This document shows positions 11,101-19,852 of a stretch of DNA of 64,000 bases, piece by piece; the first letter of the stretch is position 1; each line of letters begins with the position of its first letter. The position numbers and the translations under genes are program-made. This stretch comes from Cellvibrio sp. 79 (lineage in GTDB: Bacteria > Pseudomonadota > Gammaproteobacteria > Pseudomonadales > Cellvibrionaceae). The notes below the pieces were generated by a model, which saw only the letters and a list, made by a program, of their open reading frames with translations, made no database searches and was not told the origin of the DNA. The stretch covers positions 268,187 to 332,186 of the forward strand of contig MVDH01000003.1 in NCBI GenBank assembly GCA_003056245.1. The letters are read 5' to 3'.

Positions 11101-11960
11101 TCCGATAATGTATCCCATAAGGCTCGATGATTATCATTTGGTTCGTATTCAATCGCTTGGACGCCTTTATGCATCCATCTTTCAGTTGCGTATGCCTTTG
11201 TTCCTTCTTGGAACGCGTACACATCGCTCTTTTGCAAGCCAGACTTGTTCAACGCCTCTAGAAGATATTGGACTGGCGGGTCATCGGCACTATATCCTAT
11301 AAATACAACGACATATTTCTTTAAAATTTCTCTTATGAAAGATGTTGCCCAACCGTCAGAAAGATAAGCTCTTCCAAAGTCGGAACTCGATAGTATAAAC
11401 CCGTCGCCGCTGGATTTTTTATACGCGTGATCAACTTTGCCATGTAGATAAACAACACCGTCAAGTTGAGTGATTCGATTACCTATCATAAAGTTGGCAG
11501 GTTCGAGAGATTTTACATCCGGTGCGGCGCTCTCAAATAATAAATCAAAGTTTGTAGTGACAATCCGGACTTTTCCATCCTTTGATGTAGCTAGGTCCAG
11601 CAGAGTTTTATGGGCGGAAAGATCTGGAGACTTCGACGGCATGAGCTCAATCGAAACGGCGGACTCAATATCTTCAACGGAGAATTCGCGTTCCAGCAAT
11701 CCAAAGATCCGATCAGCAGAGATTAGTCCTGCCACGCCGGTTTTTGCCTCCAAAGATTTGGCTTCACTTAATATTTTTCTGATAGGACTTTCAATACCAA
11801 CGCCGAGTCGGTCTATCACTTTATTTGCGAGAGTAAAGAAATTGGGCAAATTTGCTTTCGCTAATGAAACTCCAGCGCCACAAAAAAACACTACCCTTCC
11901 TTGATCAAGTGCCAGTAGTAGAGGCTCTGGAACAGAAGGCCCATTCTCGATAAATCGCAT
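8163..11960 (-). CDS. SIR2-domain defence protein (large)
   Basis: 1265-aa protein with an N-terminal SIR2-like NAD-binding domain: G-A-G-V-S at 28-32, T-T-N-F-D at 135-139 and the catalytic-type L-H-G-K with His173. A G-Y-S-x-D-D-P segment near 222 closes the domain. Residues from ~300 onward are a long helical region with no P-loop that I can see, so it differs from SIR2-STAND (Avs5). Antiphage SIR2 proteins of this general size (for example DSR1) deplete NAD+ on infection, and this is the most likely activity. The gene starts 24 nt after the AbiC-like gene ends and is followed by the STAND gene, so the three are probably co-transcribed. An AGGATT precedes the ATG by about nine bases. Confidence 0.8.
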   Translation of the reverse strand: MRFIENGPSVPEPLLLALDQGRVVFFCGAGVSLAKANLPNFFTLANKVIDRLGVGIESPIRKILSEAKSLEAKTGVAGLISADRIFGLLEREFSVEDIESAVSIELMPSKSPDLSAHKTLLDLATSKDGKVRIVTTNFDLLFESAAPDVKSLEPANFMIGNRITQLDGVVYLHGKVDHAYKKSSGDGFILSSSDFGRAYLSDGWATSFIREILKKYVVVFIGYSADDPPVQYLLEALNKSGLQKSDVYAFQEGTKAYATERWMHKGVQAIEYEPNDNHRALWDTLSEWAIRAKDPDKWCEDLIEKARVGPELLRPHERGQIAHLISSIHGIKKFSEGEIVPPAQWICVFDPAKRYALPGYSGGYSNRGNWIDPFDQFCLDSDIPPEEIGPSDTNPKRNVPEGAWSAFSINHIDRMSLTNSNISEFNKRFSYATLPPRIAQLGVWFTKVAEQLPALWWAVQQGPVHWQIQRLIKQRFENSAPVDLEVRKAWRYLLEYWQQTNVDLNELQISSITENEGWSAGISRQYAELLRPYIEVAPALGIDQGPPKDPNMVSVSDLISIKVAYPHLLEDLIVPNDWLGVVVPALRQEIEIGYRMELEIGNQRRYIDLTDDANDIKIGISSHLKYYIQLYEQWINSNPANALQEFNSWPTNLHVFTYLRLWAVRVSDFISNISAEQLFRSLSDEDFWKYDLEPLLLEAIEARWSSISRATRLEIENRIIKGPERFNEEEDDSFKSRAAFAILKRLEWMAHRKLEFVSDVTIEIDRFKKTLPDWIPEYAESISDRTKFRSGWVRTDRQFDQLLSVPIFKLLEKAKEMTGRGDDFLIERNPFAGLVDKKPIKALAALTSASGAHEFPDWAWNIFLFSEARKNDKQRLTRVISAKLLLNKDDDLKKIIHAITHWFSMITNEFIENNEKLYERFCERLIEIISNNPNIGNTTLSNQRIISDRDWIMEAINSPSGKIAEAVLKGAKDEALQENQASIWWVLVEKMLTSPMNVGRYSLIIFISHLNWFYEKAEKWSEEHLIGSLDGDIDTRRAAWAGFLWGGGQLTPKLFARLKDKIFNALVNDTLAGYESERKVAGIVLSAWINYRKSTDPLLTSPEFRELLMKVDEAFRERVLWTLRHLSSKSSDHEIYIDWENEVTDFLKEVWPRQKSIRSGKISLGLSELLLSKPKNFSQNARLVIPLLTEASLRQFSAFGLTGDNSEIVELYPYEVLHILSILLPSSTDYWPYQIEKLLSRLTDAKPELSQDPKYIELKRKWDSR

Positions 11961-11984
11961 TCAGAATCCTGCCTATAAAATTCT

Positions 11985-12899
11985 CTAATCGTTCTGCCAT
12001 TCAAAATAGGATTCTGGAAAAAGTCCAGTTATATCAAGTTCACCATCCTCATCAAAAAAGAATTGAGGCACATTTTTTACTAGCTTGTAATCCAGCATTA
12101 AATTGTATTTCCACCATGCATTTCCTGTAGGAGTAAGACTATTCAGTAGAAACATAGCTTGTTCATGCGTGGAGAGCTGAGCCCGAACAGTTTTTACATA
12201 GTCGTACTTTTCCTTGAAAGAAAGGAAATTTTTACTATTAACATAGCAGACGGTCTGATAGAGATGACGATAGTAATGTCCTAAACGAGATTGATGTCCC
12301 TCAAAGGGGACATATTCGAACTTACGATTATTTTTTACGCTCTGCTTTATTGAAGCATCGCTCAATTTTCCAACAAGTGCATCAACAAAATCACACGGAA
12401 TTTTTGACAGCGAGTCCCTGAGCATTCTTGTTGAATTAGGACCTGTACCATAAAAGAGGCAATAGTATGCAATTTCTATGTATTTTTCCGGGGGAAAATC
12501 TAAATTAGTTTCTTTAGCTTTTTCTTTTACTATTTTAAGAATTTCCCGAAACTCCCTGAGAAGTAATACAAATATTTTTCTGCCTTTTGCGCTTTTCAGT
12601 TCTAGTTCTGAGACATTGTCTCTATGTAATTTTAGCAACTCAAAGTATCGCAGTTCAAACATCTGATTCTGATAATTTGAGCGTTGATTTTTTAAAGTTG
12701 AATATAAAAGGACAACACTAAGCAGCATAAAAATTGTGCCGATATATCCCCCAACAAAATCTCCAAGCTGACCAGCTGCGACCCGATTAATTACAGTTCC
12801 ATCACGAAAGGCTTTTGCAAAAAAAATGCTGTTTACGATAAATAAACCTATTAAAACAACACTCACTTCGGTCTTATAGGATTTCCAAATGCTCTTCAT
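11985..12899 (-). CDS. AbiC-like abortive infection membrane protein
   Basis: 304 aa from the ATG at 12899, chosen because AGGAGGG lies nine bases upstream; an in-frame ATG 11 codons earlier lacks such a site. Two membrane segments lie at about 12-29 and 46-66, followed by a charged helix and a cytoplasmic domain. The spacing of the TM hairpin, the Q-M-F-E-L-R-Y-F-E-L helix and the G-H-Y-Y-R-H-L-Y-Q motif match the putative phage abortive infection family (PF16872, putAbiC). Members are associated with abortive infection in lactococcal and proteobacterial plasmids and islands. It is the first gene of the four-gene defence set and may tether or trigger the response at the membrane; that role is inferred. 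Confidence 0.75.
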   Translation of the reverse strand: MKSIWKSYKTEVSVVLIGLFIVNSIFFAKAFRDGTVINRVAAGQLGDFVGGYIGTIFMLLSVVLLYSTLKNQRSNYQNQMFELRYFELLKLHRDNVSELELKSAKGRKIFVLLLREFREILKIVKEKAKETNLDFPPEKYIEIAYYCLFYGTGPNSTRMLRDSLSKIPCDFVDALVGKLSDASIKQSVKNNRKFEYVPFEGHQSRLGHYYRHLYQTVCYVNSKNFLSFKEKYDYVKTVRAQLSTHEQAMFLLNSLTPTGNAWWKYNLMLDYKLVKNVPQFFFDEDGELDITGLFPESYFEWQND

Positions 12900-13051
12900 T
12901 CTATTTTCCCTCCTGATAACGTATTTTTTCACACCCTCATTAAGTGGATTACATTGATTATCACGGACCGTCCGTTGTCGTCAATTACCGCCAATTACAA
13001 AGCAATCGAAGATTACTTTCCGTAACAAGTCCTCATCTGACTGCATTTCTA

Positions 13052-16000
13052 CTAATGAAAATTTCGAGATTTTAAAGCCAGGTTTTGCAAGCGATCAGTA
13101 ACATTTTCTATATGTCCGGCAATAACATGCTTAATTGGGACTCTGACCTTTTCGGTTACTATTTCAAAAATTCCTTTGATGATAAGCAATTTTCCCGTAA
13201 GAATTTCGTTTCTGAATTGTTCTTGAACACGAGACCACACCACGATGTTAGTTGTGCCGGTTTCGTCCTCAAGCGAGATAAACATGACACCGGAGGCAGA
13301 GCCAGGACGTTGTCTACAAGTAACAATCCCGGCAATTCTTACGAATCCTTTGTTGCGTAAATTGATTAAATCCGAATGACGTTTGCATTTATTAAACGGA
13401 TCTTCTTTTCGTAAGATTTCCATTGGATGGGTGCGCAACGTTAAACCGAGCGAGGAATAATCGTTCATCACGTTTTCCTCAAGTGTCGGCGCATTTGTTA
13501 ACAAGAAATCCGATTCATTTTCTTTTCCATCCAGCATTTCAGAATGCGGCATAAGCGCTGCGGCCGCCCAGCGAGCCGCATATCGATTACCGGCAATCGA
13601 AACGAATGCATCAGCTGAGGCTAAATACTCCAAATCGGCTTCACTTAAATTGGTTCGATTCGCGACATCTTTTAATGAATTGAATGGCAATGCTCCGCGA
13701 GCACTCCCAATAGCTTGTGCTTTTTCGGCTTTAAGTCTATCGACTCTAATGAATCCCAGCCGAATACCCATGTTTCCTTTCGCATCAATTTCTAAAGTAT
13801 TTTCATATTGGCTCTTATTAATATCCACAGGCATTACTGTTACTCCATTCCGTCTTGCGTCCTGCACCAATTCTGACGGTGAATAGAAGCCCATAGGTAA
13901 ACTATTCAATATCGCACAATAGAAGGCGGCAGGATGGTGACATTTAATCCAGCTGCTCGCATAACATAGAATGGCAAATGAAGCCGAATGCGATTCCGGG
14001 AAGCCGTAGCCACCGAAGCCTTTTATTTGTTCAAATAGCCTGTCTGAAAATTCTTGAGAGTATCCATTATTTAATAGCCCGTTTTTAAATTTATTTTCAA
14101 ACGTGAGTAGTTTGGAATTTTTTCCCCAATTCGTAATCGCGCGCCGAAGCTGGTCAGCCTCTCCACCGGTAAAGCCCGCAGCAACCATCGATAACTTCAT
14201 TACCTGTTCTTGAAAAATCGGCACTCCCAACGTGGGTGATAACACGTCTTTAATTGCCTCACTTGGATATGTGATTGCTTCTTCCCCTGAGCGACGTCGT
14301 AAATATGGGTGCACCATCTGTCCCTGGATCGGCCCCGGCCGAACAATCGCAATTTCTACCACGAGATCATAAAAACAGCGCGGTTGTAATCGAGGAAGCA
14401 TCGCCATCTGTGCACGACTTTCGATTTGAAATACACCCACACTTTCACCACGACACAACATTTCATAAGTTGCGGGATCCTCACGCGGGATGGATTGCAT
14501 TGAGTGAATGACCGGATCGTACGTTGAAATATAATCCAGTGATCTACGCAGCGCAGAAAGCATTCCTAGCGCAAGCACATCGACTTTTAAAAGTCGCATG
14601 GCTTCGAGATCCTCTTTGTCCCACTGAATGAGGGTTCTATTAGGCATACTTGCATTTTCAAGAGGAACGAGATCTGAAATTTTCGTTTCTGATATGACAA
14701 ATCCTCCCGTGTGCTGACTCAAATGGCGGGGGTACCCGTATATTTGCTGCACAAGATTAAAAAAGTGCGTCAATAATTTATTTTCAATATCTACACCGAG
14801 ATTGGCAGTGTGCTTTTCAAGATCTACATGCTTATCCCACCACGCGACATTTTTTGCGAAATGATCAACTAGCGATTCATCCAGACCTAACGCTTTTCCG
14901 ACATCGCGGATCGCACTCTTGGTTCTATAAGTGATGACCGTCGCGGCAATAGCCGCACGCTCTCTACCGTATCGTTGATAGATATATTGGATCACTTCCT
15001 CACGCCTTTGATGCTCAAAATCGACATCGATATCTGGTGGCTCGTCCCTCTCTTGAGAAATAAATCGTTCGAATAAAACACCAATTTGCCCTGGCGCAAT
15101 CTCAGTAACAAACAAGCAGTAGCAAACTACTGAATTTGCCGCAGAGCCGCGCCCTTGGCAAAGAATGCGTTGCTGTCTGGCAAATCTCACGATGTCATGA
15201 ACGGTGAGAAAATAGTATTCGTATTCCAACTCTTCTATTAGAGCGAGTTCTTTTTCAATTAACTCCTGAATCCAATCTGGAACACCTTGCGGCCATCGTT
15301 CATCCTTCCCCTCTATGACCAAATTTCTTAAATGTTGTATCGGCGTTAATCCATCAGGCACTAGTTCGCGAGGGTATTGGTATCGTAATTCCGTCATTGA
15401 GAAATGACATAAATCAGCAATCGTGCAGGTCTCTTCAAGAAGCTCTGGCGGATATAATTTGGCGAGCTGGTGAAAAGGCTTTAAATAGGCCTCGCCATTT
15501 AGCTCTAATTGACTTCCCATCTCCTGTAATGGTGTGTTGTTGCGGATCGCGGTCATCACATCCTGGAGCGGCTTTCTCTCATTGCTGTGCATCAATGCTT
15601 CGCCACATGCCATCAGTGGAATGTCTTTTTCAATACTCAGCACTTGCCACCGTTCAAAATCGCGCTGTTCTCCTCCGTGAAGTTGATGATTAATGCCAAT
15701 CCATAAACGACCTTTGAATGCGCCATTTAATTCAGTGGCGACCTCATCGGAAATGGTCTCGTTTAAATTGGCCACCCAAATGATCAAGCACGTCCTTAGT
15801 CGAAAACGTAAATCGTCGAAATGTGCTTCGTAGCTTCCTTTCTCAGCACGGCGACGCGCAAGTGTAATGAACCCGGACAGCTCCGCGTACGCTGCGCGGG
15901 AAGGCGCAATGGCGATCAATTTCATTCCGTTGGATAATTGAAAGCGGCTACCAATAATTAATTTTGCGTTCAACTCTTCGGCGGCGACAAACGCTTTGAC

Positions 16001-16141
16001 GATGCCGGCTAGTGAACACTCGTCGGTAATCGCAATTGCGTCATATCCCAGTTCATGAGCCTGATATACATATTCTGCAGGATGAGACGCGCCCGTTAAA
16101 AAGGTGAAATTAGTCGTCGTATGCAAATGTGCGTAGCGCAT
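13052..16141 (-). CDS. dnaE2: error-prone DNA polymerase III alpha (ImuC/DnaE2)
   Basis: 1029-aa C-family polymerase. The N-terminal PHP domain begins at Y-A-H-L-H, the catalytic palm carries P-P-D-I-D-V-D-F, and the C-terminus has an OB-fold region. The length matches DnaE2 rather than replicative DnaE. DnaE2 performs translesion synthesis together with ImuB and ImuA after DNA damage. The start chosen is the ATG at 16139-16141, whose A is shared with the TGA stop of imuB (ATGA overlap), which implies translational coupling; an in-frame start nine codons earlier would extend into imuB. It is the last gene of the imuA-imuB-dnaE2 operon and is expected to be SOS-induced through the box upstream of imuA. 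Confidence 0.95.
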   Translation of the reverse strand: MRYAHLHTTTNFTFLTGASHPAEYVYQAHELGYDAIAITDECSLAGIVKAFVAAEELNAKLIIGSRFQLSNGMKLIAIAPSRAAYAELSGFITLARRRAEKGSYEAHFDDLRFRLRTCLIIWVANLNETISDEVATELNGAFKGRLWIGINHQLHGGEQRDFERWQVLSIEKDIPLMACGEALMHSNERKPLQDVMTAIRNNTPLQEMGSQLELNGEAYLKPFHQLAKLYPPELLEETCTIADLCHFSMTELRYQYPRELVPDGLTPIQHLRNLVIEGKDERWPQGVPDWIQELIEKELALIEELEYEYYFLTVHDIVRFARQQRILCQGRGSAANSVVCYCLFVTEIAPGQIGVLFERFISQERDEPPDIDVDFEHQRREEVIQYIYQRYGRERAAIAATVITYRTKSAIRDVGKALGLDESLVDHFAKNVAWWDKHVDLEKHTANLGVDIENKLLTHFFNLVQQIYGYPRHLSQHTGGFVISETKISDLVPLENASMPNRTLIQWDKEDLEAMRLLKVDVLALGMLSALRRSLDYISTYDPVIHSMQSIPREDPATYEMLCRGESVGVFQIESRAQMAMLPRLQPRCFYDLVVEIAIVRPGPIQGQMVHPYLRRRSGEEAITYPSEAIKDVLSPTLGVPIFQEQVMKLSMVAAGFTGGEADQLRRAITNWGKNSKLLTFENKFKNGLLNNGYSQEFSDRLFEQIKGFGGYGFPESHSASFAILCYASSWIKCHHPAAFYCAILNSLPMGFYSPSELVQDARRNGVTVMPVDINKSQYENTLEIDAKGNMGIRLGFIRVDRLKAEKAQAIGSARGALPFNSLKDVANRTNLSEADLEYLASADAFVSIAGNRYAARWAAAALMPHSEMLDGKENESDFLLTNAPTLEENVMNDYSSLGLTLRTHPMEILRKEDPFNKCKRHSDLINLRNKGFVRIAGIVTCRQRPGSASGVMFISLEDETGTTNIVVWSRVQEQFRNEILTGKLLIIKGIFEIVTEKVRVPIKHVIAGHIENVTDRLQNLALKSRNFH

Positions 16142-17658
16142 CAGGAAAAAACTCCCTGCAAATACCACTGCTTTTCATACAGGTCAAAGAAAACCCAAAG
16201 GTGTAAATTGTCATGACGCCTAGCGAGGTAATAGTCTCGTGCTACCGGTTTATCCCACCAATTTCCAATTACTCGCTCTGGTCCTACCAATAAAAAAACA
16301 TAACCGCGCCAAAAAAGCCTTTGATTCCTTTCTTCCAATTTTTCTGGAGGCGACATGAGCCATGTAGGGCGAAGTGATTTTTTAAAAATCTCAGGCAGTG
16401 TTTGATTGGACTTTTCAGATAGCGCTATTGCGAGGTTGGTGAGTTCCGGAACACGGCTATCCCGGTAACTTAATTTATAAACAGCATCATCACCAAGTCT
16501 CGCTTTTAGTTTGGCGATCGTGACGGCAAAATCAGTTATGGATGCTCTACGCCGTCTGGCTTGCTCAAAATCTAGCACCTGGCTGCGATTTTGTAATGAC
16601 AGACTATGACGGCAAACTAATTTGATGACGTCAACTTCAAACGGTAGTTCTTTATTTTCCAGATGAATAAGTGTGAGGTCGTAAAGTAATGTCCAATAAC
16701 TTTGTGGAGTATCGCTACTAACGCCAAAAAATTCTTTATGTCGATAAATATCCATTATCGTCCATTCAATATGTTGGCACTCTTGCTGACGCTTGCGCAG
16801 ATAATCGGAGAGCTGTTGTAGCAGGGTTTCGATGGCGGGCTTCAGGTGATCCACCAACGTGACCGGATACTCGAATTGAACTTCATCCTCGAACCATTCT
16901 TGTGGCTTATAACTATCCCTTGGTTTTTGAAAAAGTGAGCTCTGGTGAAAGTTTTGATCGATATTGAAAATGTCGCAAAGGGCGTCAATAAAATCATGAC
17001 CGAAACGTTTCTTAAAACTGCTCAGCGAATTGCCATTAATTTGCCGGGCGATATCCCCAAAGCAGCGAAAGCCTGTTTTTATTAATGACTCCATCGCTTT
17101 GGGATAATCAAACAGCAATTCTACTGGCAATGGGTTTAGTCGCTCTAAAAACAATGCCTCGGTTTCATCACCCGTGATATCAAAACCGGCGAATGATAGA
17201 TACCAAGCTCCTTTTTCCGAGTGCCCCAGGCCCATCTTGAATTCATAACTCGTCTTAACCAAAAAGGCATTGATGGTTTCGGTCATGTTCTTAAGACCAC
17301 CAAACAGCGTAAGGCAGGATGAGATTTCCAAAAGTAATCCGGAGTCGGCAGATTCGCTGCTGCAAAAACGAGTGATATGCGGTGTAAATTGATAAAGCTT
17401 TTCCGACAGGTCATTTAAAACCTGTTGTTCCTTATCCAGGTCTCGATCAGCAACACGGCACCCGGTTAACAACTGCGCGGTGGTGCAATCCATTCCTTCG
17501 CAAGTGCCCGCTTCGATAGCGAGCGCGTTGGCGAACACAACGACTTTTTTTTCGGCGACGACTATTGGCGTGGTTGAGGCATCATCGATAGTTAGTGCAG
17601 CAAGGGGAAGGTCAGAACATCGAATGGCTAGCCAAAGTCGTGATGATTGACCATTCAC
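16141..17658 (-). CDS. imuB: ImuB, inactive Y-family polymerase-like mutasome scaffold
   Basis: 505-aa homologue of Y-family polymerases of the ImuB type. In this family the acidic catalytic residues are missing and the protein acts as a hub joining DnaE2, ImuA and the beta clamp. The N-terminus (W-L-A-I-R-C-S-D-L-P) is where DinB/UmuC proteins would carry the first catalytic Asp pattern, and I do not see that pattern intact. The start is GTG at 17658, inside a GTGA overlap with the imuA stop. It lies between imuA and dnaE2 with no gaps, the standard order of this cassette. Confidence 0.92.
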   Translation of the reverse strand: MNGQSSRLWLAIRCSDLPLAALTIDDASTTPIVVAEKKVVVFANALAIEAGTCEGMDCTTAQLLTGCRVADRDLDKEQQVLNDLSEKLYQFTPHITRFCSSESADSGLLLEISSCLTLFGGLKNMTETINAFLVKTSYEFKMGLGHSEKGAWYLSFAGFDITGDETEALFLERLNPLPVELLFDYPKAMESLIKTGFRCFGDIARQINGNSLSSFKKRFGHDFIDALCDIFNIDQNFHQSSLFQKPRDSYKPQEWFEDEVQFEYPVTLVDHLKPAIETLLQQLSDYLRKRQQECQHIEWTIMDIYRHKEFFGVSSDTPQSYWTLLYDLTLIHLENKELPFEVDVIKLVCRHSLSLQNRSQVLDFEQARRRRASITDFAVTIAKLKARLGDDAVYKLSYRDSRVPELTNLAIALSEKSNQTLPEIFKKSLRPTWLMSPPEKLEERNQRLFWRGYVFLLVGPERVIGNWWDKPVARDYYLARRHDNLHLWVFFDLYEKQWYLQGVFS

Positions 17659-18416
17659 GACTTACCTCGCACCGGGAGTTGGGTAACGCTTGCCAAGCGG
17701 CGCTTGGGCTGCGGCTTGCTGGCCACATACTTTTGGTTAAGCGCGTAGAAAGGCAGCGCTGGTTGCCATACCTCAGGCAAAGGAATGATTACAGGTCGCG
17801 GTTGATGCTTTTGCAAAAAACCACGTTGTTTAAATGCAGTAATTTCCAGACCACCCGGTACCAATTGGGCGAATACCCTAAGAGTCGCTGGGGAATTCTG
17901 CTGTTGGGCCTCCGCCGGGCGAAACATGATGCACAGGCCAGTTGCTTCTGTAGTTGCTAATGAACATTTGCGCAGTTCGGTATAGGTCAGCTGATCTTCT
18001 GGCTGCCAAGCCAATACTGTTCCGACACCTGCTCGCGCAAGCTCAATAAAGCAGGCCACAAAATCGGCTTTTTCCGCCGCGTTGACGACAATCAGACGTT
18101 CCAGGTCGATACCAACCTGCATAAAAGCTTGGCAGAACGGCGTAGCAGGAGGGTTTAATAACGCCACGAGCCCCGGCATGTTTCGTAGCGCTGGTAGGCA
18201 TAGTTGCCATTCTGCCTGCATCGTAGATTGGCATACCTCAACTAAACTGTTTAATGGCCACCCTTGGTTCATAAGACCGTCGTCCAGTTCAGAATAACCA
18301 GTACTCACCACCTTACGGTTGGTAAAGCGGCCAGAATGACCAAGCCACGTATCTTCCCTGAGCAGCAATTGCTCAATGGAAATTGGCGCAGGTTCATCTG
18401 GGGGTAGTTCGCTCAT
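17655..18416 (-). CDS. imuA: ImuA, RecA-like mutasome protein
   Basis: 253-aa RecA/SulA-related protein of the ImuA family. The G-Y-S-E-L-D segment followed by G-W-P-L-N-S-L-V-E resembles the start of the RecA core, but no intact Walker A follows, which is usual for ImuA. It partners ImuB and DnaE2 in damage-induced mutagenesis. It is the first gene of the operon, with a LexA box ending 17 nt before its ATG. A proline-rich N-terminus and a basic C-terminal tail (P-K-R-R-L) are visible. Confidence 0.9.
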   Translation of the reverse strand: MSELPPDEPAPISIEQLLLREDTWLGHSGRFTNRKVVSTGYSELDDGLMNQGWPLNSLVEVCQSTMQAEWQLCLPALRNMPGLVALLNPPATPFCQAFMQVGIDLERLIVVNAAEKADFVACFIELARAGVGTVLAWQPEDQLTYTELRKCSLATTEATGLCIMFRPAEAQQQNSPATLRVFAQLVPGGLEITAFKQRGFLQKHQPRPVIIPLPEVWQPALPFYALNQKYVASKPQPKRRLASVTQLPVRGKS

Positions 18417-18432
18417 GGTATTTAAGACTATA

Positions 18433-18448
18433 CTGTATTTGTATACAG
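18433..18448. promoter_or_regulatory. LexA (SOS) box
   Basis: CTGTATTTGTATACAG matches the gammaproteobacterial LexA consensus CTGT-N8-ACAG at all fixed positions. It lies 17 nt upstream of imuA and 77 nt upstream of the divergent SRAP gene, so one operator can control both sides. Confidence 0.93.
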
Positions 18449-18524
18449 TATAGTGTAACCAGGGGCAGTTTAGTCAATTGAGCAAATTAGAACATTTTGT
18501 AACGTCCAGCAGCGGAGACATGCC

Positions 18525-19241
18525 ATGTGTGGTTATTTGAGGCGTCACATAGCTCCTAAATCGCTGTTGGAATTTTTAGCATTGTTGGAAATGCCTCAAC
18601 TGGAGTTCTATTTTCCAGAAGATGGAAGGCCCCAGCATTTTTATCCAGCGTTTGGCGGTATCCCCGAAAAGCAGATTAAGGACCTGGTCATCTATGAGGA
18701 TGGCCAGCTAAAAACCGTTAATGCCACTTGGTGGTATGAATGCAAAGCCGCGGGCGATACGCTACGAGTGAATTTGGGTAAACAGACGCTCAACGCTCGT
18801 AACCTTCACCTTGAGTGTTGGCGGGAAGCTATCCACTACCGGCGCGGGATCGCTCTCGCTACAGGAATTGGAGAAGCCATTGAGCGTAACGGAAAGAAGC
18901 AACAGTTCTACGTTGAGGGTGTGGTTCCGCTGTTGTTGGGGTGCGTCTATCAAAAGTTTCCAAATGGACTTTATAGCTGTGCAGTTATTACCCGAAACGC
19001 CCATCCACGATTCAAAGATTTCCATGACGACGCGTTCCCTTTAATGTTGCCGTCCGACCCGGCATTTCTGAATCTGTGGCTATCCAACACTTCTGAAACG
19101 CATCCTGCGATTGCCTCACTACTGGATCAACCGAAGATTTTTACGAATTTAACAGTCACACCTGTTAAGACTTACAAAGATGCTGTACCTCTGGGCGCGT
19201 CCACAGTCGTTACTCCTGACGAATGGGGGATGGTTTCCTAA
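18525..19241 (+). CDS. SRAP/YedK-family abasic-site DNA-protein crosslinker
   Basis: 238-aa SOS response-associated peptidase (SRAP, YedK/HMCES) protein. Cys2 directly after the initiator Met is the catalytic residue that bonds abasic sites in single-stranded DNA. The other family residues are visible as Asn90 in L-N-A-R, Glu117 in G-I-G-E and His167 in D-F-H-D-D. The sequence is divergent: the usual D-G-F-Y-E-W segment is replaced by T-G-I-G-E. It protects abasic sites exposed in ssDNA and is typically SOS-linked; here it is transcribed away from imuA and shares the LexA box. A second gene follows after 21 nt. Confidence 0.9.
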   Translation: MCGYLRRHIAPKSLLEFLALLEMPQLEFYFPEDGRPQHFYPAFGGIPEKQIKDLVIYEDGQLKTVNATWWYECKAAGDTLRVNLGKQTLNARNLHLECWREAIHYRRGIALATGIGEAIERNGKKQQFYVEGVVPLLLGCVYQKFPNGLYSCAVITRNAHPRFKDFHDDAFPLMLPSDPAFLNLWLSNTSETHPAIASLLDQPKIFTNLTVTPVKTYKDAVPLGASTVVTPDEWGMVS

Positions 19242-19262
19242 ATACCTGGATGTGAGAGTAAT

Positions 19263-19712
19263 ATGATCGTACACAGCTTCCCTTTTGAACATGAAGACGA
19301 AAACAGTTGGTACAACGTGTTTATCGAACCATTAGATGCTGACGGTAATGTCATGTATCTAATTGGGCTCACCAAACCAGGGGAAGGCATTCCCTCCAAT
19401 GAGCGGTTGAAGGAAATTGCGCTGACCGCTGAGACTATCTCGCCGTTCGATCATTCGATTTCGCTACCTGCGTTATGCATTCTTATTGAAGACTCGATGC
19501 GTTCCGGTACATTGAAAACCCCTTTCTTAATTCCGGAAAAACTCATTGAAATCAAAACACCTAGTAGTGCATTTGAAGAAGGGCAATATGACGCCGCGCG
19601 TGGGTTGCATTACAACGCAAATCCGCACGTAGAGGGCACGCCAGAATTTGATGAATGGGATGAAGGATGGGTAGCTGGAAGGGGAGGAAATCTTGAAGGA
19701 TTAAGGCATTAG
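19263..19712 (+). CDS. unknown protein with RMF-like C-terminal segment
   Basis: 149-aa protein. The first ~100 residues are unrecognised and acidic. The C-terminal 40 residues read E-G-Q-Y-D-A-A-R-G, then A-N-P, then F-D-E-W-D-E-G-W, a spacing that recalls ribosome modulation factor and related short 'G...G...NP...W..GW' domains. Whether it binds ribosomes is unknown. It lies 21 nt downstream of the SRAP gene and ahead of a strong terminator, so it is probably part of the same SOS-responsive transcript. Confidence 0.6.
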   Translation: MIVHSFPFEHEDENSWYNVFIEPLDADGNVMYLIGLTKPGEGIPSNERLKEIALTAETISPFDHSISLPALCILIEDSMRSGTLKTPFLIPEKLIEIKTPSSAFEEGQYDAARGLHYNANPHVEGTPEFDEWDEGWVAGRGGNLEGLRH

Positions 19713-19735
19713 CGTAAACAGAAAGCCCAAAAACG

Positions 19736-19769
19736 AAAAAGCCACCTGCTATTAACAGGTGGCTTTTTG
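19736..19769 (+). terminator. Rho-independent terminator
   Basis: An 8-bp GC-rich stem (GCCACCTG / CAGGTGGC) with a 7-nt loop is flanked by A5 on the left and T5 on the right. It ends the SRAP operon and could work in both directions. Confidence 0.9.
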
Positions 19770-19852
19770 TGACAGTTCAGTGGTTAGTTGAACAATCAAG
19801 GTGATGGATACTTTAGTCGGCCCCTGAATCATACTACTAACTGAACAGGTTA

